From NCBI GenBank assembly GCA_947631715.1, contig CANRMK010000120.1, positions 1-7,247 on the forward strand: a stretch of 7,247 bases of DNA. The letters run 5' to 3'. Positions within the stretch are counted from its first letter, which is position 1; every line of letters starts with the position of its first letter. The translations under genes were made by a program, and so were the position numbers. Below, in pieces: positions 1-5,854 of this stretch. The DNA is from an uncultured Acetatifactor sp. GTDB taxonomy: Bacteria; Bacillota; Clostridia; Lachnospirales; Lachnospiraceae. The notes under the pieces are model-generated. The model saw only the letters and a program-made list of their open reading frames with translations, was not told where the DNA came from and made no database searches.

Positions 1-9
1 CTGCGGAGG

Positions 10-38
10 TTGACTTTTTGCATTTTTGAGTTTACTAT
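10..38 (+). promoter_or_regulatory. Candidate sigma-A promoter of the LacI-family regulator gene
   Basis: TTGACT (10-15, five of six matches to TTGACA) is followed after a 17-bp spacer by TACTAT (33-38, four of six matches to TATAAT). Transcription would start near position 45 and give a leader of about 40 nt before the ATG at 85. The reading frame of the regulator stays open upstream to a TTG at 10, but that TTG is the first half of the -35 box, so it cannot be on the mRNA made from this promoter. Seen in sequence; promoter activity is inferred. Confidence 0.55.
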
Positions 39-67
39 TGTTGTGATGACCGTGCGGCTGCGGCGGT

Positions 68-76
68 GGAGGAGGG
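68..76 (+). promoter_or_regulatory. Strong ribosome binding site that fixes the regulator start
   Basis: GGAGGAGGG ends 8 nt before the ATG at 85 and is a near-ideal Shine-Dalgarno sequence. It decides between this ATG and upstream in-frame candidates such as TTG at 10, whose products would carry up to 25 extra N-terminal residues not expected in LacI-family proteins. Confidence 0.8.
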
Positions 77-84
77 AAAAGAGA

Positions 85-1074
85 ATGGTTTCCATTAAAG
101 AGGTGGCGAAGCAGGCCGGTGTGGCGATCTCGACGGTTTCCAAGGTGCTGAACGGATATCCCAATATCAGCCGGGAGACGAGGGACAGAGTGAACGCCGC
201 TATCAAAGAACTGAATTATATTCCCAATTCTATTGCCTCTGCGCTTTCTTCCAAGCAGTTCGGACGGATCGCACTGATCCTGGATCCCAAACGGCAGACC
301 CAGGCCATTGACCAGATCTTTATGCAGTACCTTTTGGGCGCCCTGGACAAGGCCAAAGAGCTGAAAGTGGAGGTGGAGACCATTTTTTCCTCCATGATCG
401 CCGGCATGAGCGCGGAGGAGATCACCGGATATCTGCGGTCCAAAAGTGTGGTGGGCGTAGTGATCTATGGGCTGTCCAAGGAGGATAAGGTGCTGCAGCG
501 TCTGATCAATGAACAGCAATTTGCCTTTGTGGTGGTGGATGCCCCGATCGTCAATGAGAGGACAACGTCTATCGGTGTGGATCATGAGCAGGCCCAGTAC
601 GATGTGGCGAAAAAGACCGTTCTCGACGATAAGTGCAGGAAAATCCTTTATATTTCCGGGCGCAGGGATGGCTATGTGACGGAACAGCGCTTAAAAGGCA
701 TGAGGCGCCTGGTGGAGGATCTCGACCTCACGATGACAGTTCGCCGGGGAGAGTTCAGCGAATTGGCCGCCCGGAATATTGCACTGAAATATGCGGAAAA
801 TAAGGATGTGATCGTATGTGCCTCGGACCTGATGGCCATAGGCGCCATGAACGCCCTGATTGAAATGGATATCTTCAGGCCGGTGTGCGGGTTCGACGGG
901 ATCACTCTCATGGGATATGTGGGGAAGCAGATGAATACTGTACGCCAGGACTTCTACAGTATTTCCAGCCGCGCCATTGAAGAAGTAAAGCTCCTTATAG
1001 ACGGCGGGCAGGGCCGTAAGGTCACTATGCCGTACAGTATAGTAAAAATGTACTATAAAGACATTATTTGTTAG
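85..1074 (+). CDS. LacI-family transcriptional regulator, probable regulator of the glgP-malQ operon
   Basis: A 329-residue cytoplasmic DNA-binding protein of normal LacI/GalR-family length. An N-terminal helix-turn-helix spans about residues 3-23 (SIKEVAKQAGV, then STVSKVLNG). The hinge helix is about 48-57, with Leu54 where the family places the leucine that enters the minor groove at the central operator CpG. The rest is a periplasmic-binding-protein-like sugar-sensing and dimerisation domain, with recognisable late motifs GFDG and NTVRQDF. In the recognition helix the two specificity residues before TVS are Ile-Ser, unlike the Met-Ala of CcpA, so this looks like a local regulator rather than CcpA. 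The start at 85 is chosen from the strong ribosome binding site and because the domain begins at once. It lies directly upstream of glgP-malQ, and a palindrome typical of LacI-family operators sits in between, so regulation of that operon is likely. The effector, perhaps a maltodextrin or a sugar phosphate, is not readable from the sequence. No clear terminator follows. Confidence 0.9.
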   Translation: MVSIKEVAKQAGVAISTVSKVLNGYPNISRETRDRVNAAIKELNYIPNSIASALSSKQFGRIALILDPKRQTQAIDQIFMQYLLGALDKAKELKVEVETIFSSMIAGMSAEEITGYLRSKSVVGVVIYGLSKEDKVLQRLINEQQFAFVVVDAPIVNERTTSIGVDHEQAQYDVAKKTVLDDKCRKILYISGRRDGYVTEQRLKGMRRLVEDLDLTMTVRRGEFSELAARNIALKYAENKDVIVCASDLMAIGAMNALIEMDIFRPVCGFDGITLMGYVGKQMNTVRQDFYSISSRAIEEVKLLIDGGQGRKVTMPYSIVKMYYKDIIC

Positions 1075-1102
1075 TTAAATGTCACAAATTTAAATTCGAC
1101 AC

Positions 1103-1131
1103 TTGCGGAAAACGTTTTCCTGTGCTATTCT
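1103..1131 (+). promoter_or_regulatory. Candidate promoter of the glgP-malQ operon
   Basis: TTGCGG (1103-1108) and TATTCT (1126-1131) are separated by 17 bp. The -10 is preceded by TG one base away (1123-1124), giving an extended -10 that could make up for the weak -35 (three of six matches). Transcription would start near 1138, leaving an AT-rich leader of about 85 nt before glgP. A weaker alternative with TTGTCA at 1151-1156 has no well-spaced -10. Placement is inferred from pattern only. Confidence 0.5.
1107..1120. promoter_or_regulatory. LacI-family operator palindrome
   Basis: GGAAAACGTTTTCC is a perfect 14-bp palindrome with a central CpG at 1113-1114, the hallmark of operators bound by LacI/GalR/CcpA-type regulators. 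It overlaps the last two bases of the candidate -35 and fills most of the spacer, so a bound protein would block RNA polymerase. The outer bases are G/C where the CcpA cre consensus has T/A, which favours the adjacent LacI-type protein over CcpA, though CcpA binding is not excluded. It is the only AACGTT-centred site I noticed in the window. Confidence 0.75.
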
Positions 1132-1212
1132 ACATTCGTGCAAATTGATTTTGTCAGGGAAATTGTAAATTTAACACTATTTTATCAGTTTAAAAGCCGC
1201 AGACGGCAGAAT

Positions 1213-1219
1213 GAGAGGT
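1213..1219 (+). promoter_or_regulatory. Ribosome binding site of glgP
   Basis: GAGAGGT ends 4 nt before the ATG at 1224 and contains the GAGGT core of the Shine-Dalgarno sequence. It supports this start, and the protein begins with a helix typical of clostridial phosphorylases. A small GC hairpin (GCCG 1196-1199 with CGGC 1204-1207) lies just upstream and is probably incidental. Confidence 0.65.
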
Positions 1220-1223
1220 AAAA

Positions 1224-3506
1224 ATGAATCTGGAAAAGCAGCTGGAGAGAATCGTGAAAGAGAACCATGGAAAAAGCATTAAGGCCTGCACGGACGCGCA
1301 GCTGTATGACAGCGTGCTGCAGTTCGTCAAGGAAAAGATGGAGGATAAGCCTGTTATCGAGGGAAAGAAAAAGGTATATTACATTTCCATGGAATTTCTG
1401 ATCGGGAAGCTATTGTCGAACAATCTGATCAATCTCGGAATCTACGACGAGATGCGGGATGTGCTGGAAAAGAACGGCAGAAGTCTGGCAAAGATCGAGG
1501 AAGCGGAGCCGGAACCGTCCCTGGGGAACGGAGGGCTGGGACGCCTGGCGGCCTGCTTTTTGGACTCCATCGCTACCCTGGGGCTGCCCGGAGACGGTAT
1601 TGGACTGAATTATCATTACGGGCTTTTTAAACAGGTGTTCAGGGATAAGCTGCAGAAAGCGGAGAAAAACGACTGGATGGAAAAGACGTCCTGGCTGAAT
1701 CGGACGGAGACTGCTTTTGAAGTCTGCTTTGGAGACAAAAAAGTGACATCTGTGCTTTATGACATAGATGTCATAGGATATAAGAACGGCTGCAACAAGC
1801 TGCACCTGTTTGATGTGGCTTCCGTGGACGAAAAGCTGGTAAAGAGCGGAATTAACTTTGACAAGACTCAGATCGAAAAGAACCTGACATTGTTTCTGTA
1901 TCCGGACGATTCCGATGAGGCGGGAAATCTGCTGCGCATCTATCAGGAATACTTTATGGTGAGTAACGGCGCACAGCTTATCATTAAAGAGCTGAAAGAG
2001 AAAGGCGCCGATCTGTACCACATGGATGAGTATGCTGTCATTCAGATCAACGATACTCACCCTACGCTTGTGATTCCGGAGCTGATCCGCATTCTGACTT
2101 GGGATGAGGGATTTACCATAGAGGACGCTGTCAATGTGGTGAGCAAAACCTGCGCTTATACCAATCATACGATCCTTGCGGAGGCTCTGGAAACCTGGCC
2201 GCTGTCTTACATTGAAAAGGTAGTGCCGCAGCTGGTGCCGATTATTAAGGAGCTGAGCGCAAGAGTTGCCCGGAAGTATAAGGATCCGAAAGTACAGATC
2301 ATCGATGCCGATAAGAGGGTGCACATGGCCCATATCGATATCCATTATGGATTCAGTGTGAACGGCGTTGCCGCTATCCACACGGATATCCTGAAAAATA
2401 CGGAGCTGCATCATTTTTATGATATTTATCCGGAGAAGTTCAACAATAAGACAAACGGCATCACTTTCCGCAGATGGCTGCTGTCTTGCAACAGGGAACT
2501 GGCGGCGCTTTTGACGGATACGATCGGTGACGGCTATAAAAAGGACGCCGGTGAGCTGGAGAAGCTTCTTGCCAGGATCGACGATGAGAAAGTGCTTGAC
2601 GGTATCGATGCCATTAAGCGCCAGAAAAAGGAGGCTCTTACAGCTTATATCAAAGAAAAAGAGGGGATACAGCTGAATCCGGATTCCGTCTTTGATATCC
2701 AGATCAAGCGCCTGCACGAGTACAAGCGCCAGCAGATGAACGCCCTTTACATCATTCACAAATATCTGGAGATCAAGAAAGGAAAGAAGCCCGTAAGACC
2801 CATGACCTTTATCTTCGGTGCCAAGGCTGCGCCTGCCTATGTGATCGCCCAGGATATCATTCATCTTCTGCTGGTGCTTTCGGAGATCGTGAACAAGGAT
2901 CCGGAGGTCAGCCCTTATATGAAAGTGGTGATGGTGGAAAACTATAATGTGAGCTATGCTGAGAGACTGATTCCTGCCTGCGATATTTCGGAGCAGATCT
3001 CTTTGGCTTCCAAGGAAGCTTCCGGTACCGGCAATATGAAATTCATGCTCAACGGCGCTGTGACGCTGGGCACCAGCGACGGCGCTAATGTAGAGATCCA
3101 CGATCTGGTGGGAGACGGCAATATTTATATTTTCGGGGAAAAGAGCGACACAGTCATCGAACATTACGCAAAAGCGGATTATGTTTCTAAGGAGTACTAT
3201 GAAAAAAGCCCTGTGATCAAGGAGGCTGTGGATTTCATTGTCAGCAGGCAGGCGCTGAAAGCGGGCCATAAGGAGAATCTGGAGCGCCTTTACAATGAAT
3301 TGTTGAACAAGGACTGGTTCATGACGCTCCTTGATCTGGAAGATTATATCAGGGTAAAGGATCAGGCTTTTGCCGATTACGAGGACCGGGCTAAGTGGAA
3401 GCGCATGATGCTGGTGAACATTGCCAAGGCAGGCTTCTTCTCTTCCGACAGAACGATTCGGGAGTATAACAGGGATATCTGGAAGCTGGATCAGAAAGTG
3501 CAGTAG
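1224..3506 (+). CDS. glgP: Glycogen/maltodextrin phosphorylase (GT35, PLP-dependent)
   Basis: A 760-residue cytoplasmic enzyme that phosphorolyses terminal alpha-1,4 bonds of glycogen or maltodextrins to glucose-1-phosphate. Family motifs appear in order: LGNGGLGRLAACF at about 100-112; INDTHP at 275-280; YTNHTIL at 312-318, where His315 matches the active-site His of the family; IKRLHEYKRQ at 494-503, whose Lys495/Arg496 align with phosphate-contacting residues; and EASGTGNMKF around 598-607, with Lys606 the pyridoxal-phosphate Schiff-base lysine. No key residue is missing. The length is that of the compact Clostridia form, shorter than the roughly 815-residue E. coli enzymes, and I see no regulatory extension. 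The start at 1224 has a fair ribosome binding site. It is first in an operon with malQ 33 bp downstream and no terminator between them. Transcription is probably controlled at the palindrome at 1107-1120. Whether glycogen or imported maltodextrin is the main substrate cannot be told from sequence. Confidence 0.97.
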   Translation: MNLEKQLERIVKENHGKSIKACTDAQLYDSVLQFVKEKMEDKPVIEGKKKVYYISMEFLIGKLLSNNLINLGIYDEMRDVLEKNGRSLAKIEEAEPEPSLGNGGLGRLAACFLDSIATLGLPGDGIGLNYHYGLFKQVFRDKLQKAEKNDWMEKTSWLNRTETAFEVCFGDKKVTSVLYDIDVIGYKNGCNKLHLFDVASVDEKLVKSGINFDKTQIEKNLTLFLYPDDSDEAGNLLRIYQEYFMVSNGAQLIIKELKEKGADLYHMDEYAVIQINDTHPTLVIPELIRILTWDEGFTIEDAVNVVSKTCAYTNHTILAEALETWPLSYIEKVVPQLVPIIKELSARVARKYKDPKVQIIDADKRVHMAHIDIHYGFSVNGVAAIHTDILKNTELHHFYDIYPEKFNNKTNGITFRRWLLSCNRELAALLTDTIGDGYKKDAGELEKLLARIDDEKVLDGIDAIKRQKKEALTAYIKEKEGIQLNPDSVFDIQIKRLHEYKRQQMNALYIIHKYLEIKKGKKPVRPMTFIFGAKAAPAYVIAQDIIHLLLVLSEIVNKDPEVSPYMKVVMVENYNVSYAERLIPACDISEQISLASKEASGTGNMKFMLNGAVTLGTSDGANVEIHDLVGDGNIYIFGEKSDTVIEHYAKADYVSKEYYEKSPVIKEAVDFIVSRQALKAGHKENLERLYNELLNKDWFMTLLDLEDYIRVKDQAFADYEDRAKWKRMMLVNIAKAGFFSSDRTIREYNRDIWKLDQKVQ

Positions 3507-3524
3507 AGCTTATGGATAAGAGCA

Positions 3525-3533
3525 GGGAGAGGA
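3525..3533 (+). promoter_or_regulatory. Ribosome binding site of malQ
   Basis: GGGAGAGGA ends 6 nt before the ATG at 3540, in the short spacer after the glgP stop. It supports this ATG over the one at 3512, which opens a different, short frame. Confidence 0.65.
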
Positions 3534-3539
3534 TCGGAT

Positions 3540-5033
3540 ATGAGACAGTGCGGTGTATTGCTGCCGGTGGCCAGTCTGCCGTCGGCCTATGGGATCGGAT
3601 GCTTTTCAAAAGAAGCGTATGAATTTGTAGACAGGCTGAAAGAAGCTGGGCAGTCCTGCTGGCAGATCCTGCCGCTGGGCCCTACCAGCTATGGGGATTC
3701 CCCTTATCAGTCCTTTTCTACCTTTGCCGGAAATCCTTATTTTATCGATCCGGAGGATCTGATCGAAAGAGGATTTATCACCAGGGAAAGGTGCAGCAGT
3801 TATTTCTTCGGAGAAGATCCCCAGTATGTGGATTATGCCAGAATCTACAAGAGCAGATTCCTGCTCTTACGGGAGGCCTGGAAGAACAGTGAAATCGGAA
3901 AAGATGCGGATTTCCGGCTTTTTGTGAAAGAAAATGAAAGCTGGCTGGAGGATTATGCGCTCTATATGGCGGTCAAGGTTTCTTTCGGCAATATATGCTG
4001 GATCAACTGGGACAAGGATATCAGGACGCGCAGGCCCGAGGCCCTGCAGGCTTACCGGAAAAAATTTGCGGAGGAGATGGAATTCTATCAGTTTCAGCAG
4101 TATATATTCCGGCAGCAGTGGGAAAAGCTGAAATCCTACGCAAACAGCCAGGGAGTGAAGATCATCGGCGACATTCCGTTCTATGTGGCGTTCGACAGCT
4201 CCGATGCATGGGCAAATCCTGAACTGTTCCAGTTCGATGAGGACTGCAATCCTGTGGCGTCCGCCGGGTGCCCGCCGGATGCCTTTTCCGCTACGGGACA
4301 GCTCTGGGGGAATCCACTCTATGACTGGGAATATCATAAAAAGACAGGGTATGCGTGGTGGATGAAGCGGCTGGAAGCCTGCTTTAAGATGTACGATGTA
4401 GTGCGCATCGACCATTTCCGGGCGTTTGACGCTTATTATTCCATTCCGGCAGGTGCAAAGACCGCCGAGACCGGACAGTGGGAGCCGGGGCCGGGGTATG
4501 AATTCTTTGAGATCATGAAACGGAAGCTGGGGCGCAAGCAGGTCATAGCGGAGGACCTGGGATTCCTGACGGACTCTGTGCGGCGGCTGGTGAAAAGGAC
4601 GGGATATCCCGGCATGAAAGTCCTGCAGTTCGCTTTTGATTCCAGGGAGGAGAGCGATTATCTTCCCCATAACTATCAGAAAAACAGCGTGGTGTATACG
4701 GGGACCCATGACAATGATACTACTCTGGGCTGGTATGAGACCATGAACCGGCAGGACAGGAAATTCTGCAACGCCTATTTAAACTTGTCCGGCAGACGTA
4801 AGGAATCACTGCAATGGGCATTTATCCGGGCGGCGCTGTCCAGTGTGGCGGATCTTGCCATTATCCCTATGCAGGACTATCTGGGGCTTGGGTCGGAGGC
4901 GCGCATCAATACACCGTCAACTCTTGGAAATAACTGGCAGTGGCGGATGCTCCCGGGAGCTTTTACAGAGGAACTGGCGGAGAAGATGAGATATTTTGCA
5001 ATCCTGTACGGCCGCGCTGCAAAACAGAAGTAG
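3540..5033 (+). CDS. malQ: 4-alpha-glucanotransferase (amylomaltase, GH77)
   Basis: A 497-residue cytoplasmic enzyme that transfers alpha-1,4-glucan segments between maltodextrins. It turns short chains into longer ones plus glucose and so feeds GlgP. The GH77 fold begins at once with the GVLLPVASLPS motif (5-15) and GDSPYQSFSTFAGNP (52-66). GDIPFYV is at 210-216. The catalytic set is complete: nucleophile Asp291 in VRIDHFRAFD, acid/base Glu338 in IAEDLGF, and third carboxylate Asp391 in GTHDND. The length matches the short amylomaltase type of Firmicutes and Thermus, without the N-terminal extension of the roughly 694-residue E. coli MalQ. It sits 33 bp after glgP and is presumably cotranscribed; the pairing is a common one for maltodextrin and glycogen use. 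No oddity seen. Confidence 0.97.
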   Translation: MRQCGVLLPVASLPSAYGIGCFSKEAYEFVDRLKEAGQSCWQILPLGPTSYGDSPYQSFSTFAGNPYFIDPEDLIERGFITRERCSSYFFGEDPQYVDYARIYKSRFLLLREAWKNSEIGKDADFRLFVKENESWLEDYALYMAVKVSFGNICWINWDKDIRTRRPEALQAYRKKFAEEMEFYQFQQYIFRQQWEKLKSYANSQGVKIIGDIPFYVAFDSSDAWANPELFQFDEDCNPVASAGCPPDAFSATGQLWGNPLYDWEYHKKTGYAWWMKRLEACFKMYDVVRIDHFRAFDAYYSIPAGAKTAETGQWEPGPGYEFFEIMKRKLGRKQVIAEDLGFLTDSVRRLVKRTGYPGMKVLQFAFDSREESDYLPHNYQKNSVVYTGTHDNDTTLGWYETMNRQDRKFCNAYLNLSGRRKESLQWAFIRAALSSVADLAIIPMQDYLGLGSEARINTPSTLGNNWQWRMLPGAFTEELAEKMRYFAILYGRAAKQK

Positions 5034-5056
5034 GCAGCGGCGGAATGTGTGAAACT

Positions 5057-5752
5057 ATGGAGATCAGAGGCTTTCAGAAGACGACACTGTTAGATTATCC
5101 CGGGCACGTGGCCGCAACGGTATTTACCGGCGGCTGCAATTTTCGGTGTCCGTTCTGCCACAATGGCTCCCTGGTATTGAATCCCGGGGAGCAGCCAGTG
5201 ATTCCGGAGAGCGAGGTCCTGTCCTATCTTGAAAAACGCCGGAGAGTGCTGGAGGGGGTGTGCGTTACCGGAGGAGAGCCGACGCTTCAGAACGGACTGC
5301 GGGAATTTATGGAGCGGCTGAAAAATATGGGCTTTCTCGTCAAGCTGGACACCAACGGAAGCAGACCGGAGATTCTGAAAGAACTGGTCCAGGCCGGACT
5401 TGTGGATTATGTGGCCATGGATATAAAGGCGTCCTGGGGAAATTATGGCAGGGCAGTGGGGCTGGAGCATTATGACACTGCACCGGTAAGAGAAAGTGCG
5501 GATTTTCTGAAGAAAGCCAGGGTTTCCTATGAATTCCGAACCACAGTAGTCAGGGGAATCCATGAGCCGGAGGAATTTGAGGAGATCGGAAAGATGCTGG
5601 CCGGCTGCGGGAATTATTATTTGCAGGGGTTCCGGGAAAGCGATTATATGGTGGGATGCGGCTGCAGCGGGTTCTCGGCGGCGGAAATGGAGGAAATGGC
5701 CGAAAAGGCAAGAAAATACATAGACAAAGTACAGCTTCGGGGTGTAGAATAA
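5057..5752 (+). CDS. Radical-SAM protein, anaerobic ribonucleotide reductase activating protein-like (NrdG2-type)
   Basis: A 231-residue radical-SAM protein. The 4Fe-4S/SAM motif CxxxCxxC is Cys27-Cys31-Cys34 (GCNFRCPFC). It is followed by GGEPT at 72-76, KLDTNGS at 96-102 and VAMDIK at 119-124, the usual order in activases that install a glycyl radical. The start GFQKTTLLDYPG is characteristic of the family annotated as anaerobic ribonucleoside-triphosphate reductase activating protein. The true partner of many members is untested, and no nrdD is present here. I chose ATG 5057 because it puts the conserved GFQK motif at residue 5. ATG 5045, four codons earlier, is equally possible, and neither has a good ribosome binding site (GGCGGA at 5039-5044 is the best match). 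An in-frame ATG at 4940 would overlap malQ by 94 bp and is unlikely. It follows malQ by only 11-23 bp with no terminator, so it is probably in the same transcript. A CGC cysteine pair (201, 203) near the C terminus is unusual. Confidence 0.85.
   Translation: MEIRGFQKTTLLDYPGHVAATVFTGGCNFRCPFCHNGSLVLNPGEQPVIPESEVLSYLEKRRRVLEGVCVTGGEPTLQNGLREFMERLKNMGFLVKLDTNGSRPEILKELVQAGLVDYVAMDIKASWGNYGRAVGLEHYDTAPVRESADFLKKARVSYEFRTTVVRGIHEPEEFEEIGKMLAGCGNYYLQGFRESDYMVGCGCSGFSAAEMEEMAEKARKYIDKVQLRGVE
5721..5750 (+). promoter_or_regulatory. Candidate promoter of the MATE transporter gene
   Basis: TAGACA (5721-5726, five of six matches) and TAGAAT (5745-5750, five of six matches) are 18 bp apart. They overlap the last codons and the stop of the radical-SAM gene. 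Transcription would start near 5757 and give a leader of about 98 nt. This would let the transporter be expressed apart from the glgP-malQ unit. Pattern evidence only. Confidence 0.5.
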
Positions 5753-5811
5753 TAACACTGTGCCAACACGCTGAGAGAAAACGGGACTGTCTGCGGAAAC
5801 AGAGGGAGTTC

Positions 5812-5836
5812 TTTCAGAAAGGTGCAGAATCTGAAA
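5812..5836. repeat. Inverted repeat in the leader of the MATE gene
   Basis: TTTCAGA (5812-5818) and TCTGAAA (5830-5836) are perfect 7-bp inverted arms around an 11-nt centre, between the candidate promoter and the MATE start at 5855. It could be a regulator-binding dyad or a small RNA hairpin. It has no T-run after it and is not a terminator. The arms are AT-rich and short, so chance is possible. Confidence 0.4.
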
Positions 5837-5854
5837 CGGTACGGTGAAAGTCAT

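Noticed and set aside
1038..1057. Inverted repeat TATAGTA-N6-TACTATA near the end of the regulator gene
   Set aside because: The arms are perfect but hold only one G-C pair each, lie inside the coding region and have no T-run after them, so it is not a credible terminator. It is probably chance in an AT-rich stretch.
1075..1102. Small palindromes such as AATTTAAATT after the regulator stop
   Set aside because: Self-complementary AT runs are common by chance, and there is no GC stem or T-run that would make a terminator.
1410..3269. A 619-codon open frame on the minus strand opposite glgP
   Set aside because: It lies wholly inside a phosphorylase gene with every family motif intact on the plus strand. 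Its translation has no recognisable domain, and such long antisense frames are expected from codon bias in this kind of genome.
3509..3520. CTTATGGATAAG palindrome in the glgP-malQ spacer as a possible terminator or processing hairpin
   Set aside because: The stem is only 4-5 bp with a very tight loop, is AT-rich and has no T-run. It is too weak to end transcription.
4940..5056. Upstream ATG (4940) as the start of the radical-SAM protein
   Set aside because: It would overlap malQ by 94 bp and add 39 residues before the conserved N-terminal GFQK motif.
5776..5790. GAAAACG near 5776 as a second half-site for the LacI-type regulator
   Set aside because: Only one half resembles the operator. 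The other half (GGACTG region) has no symmetry with it.
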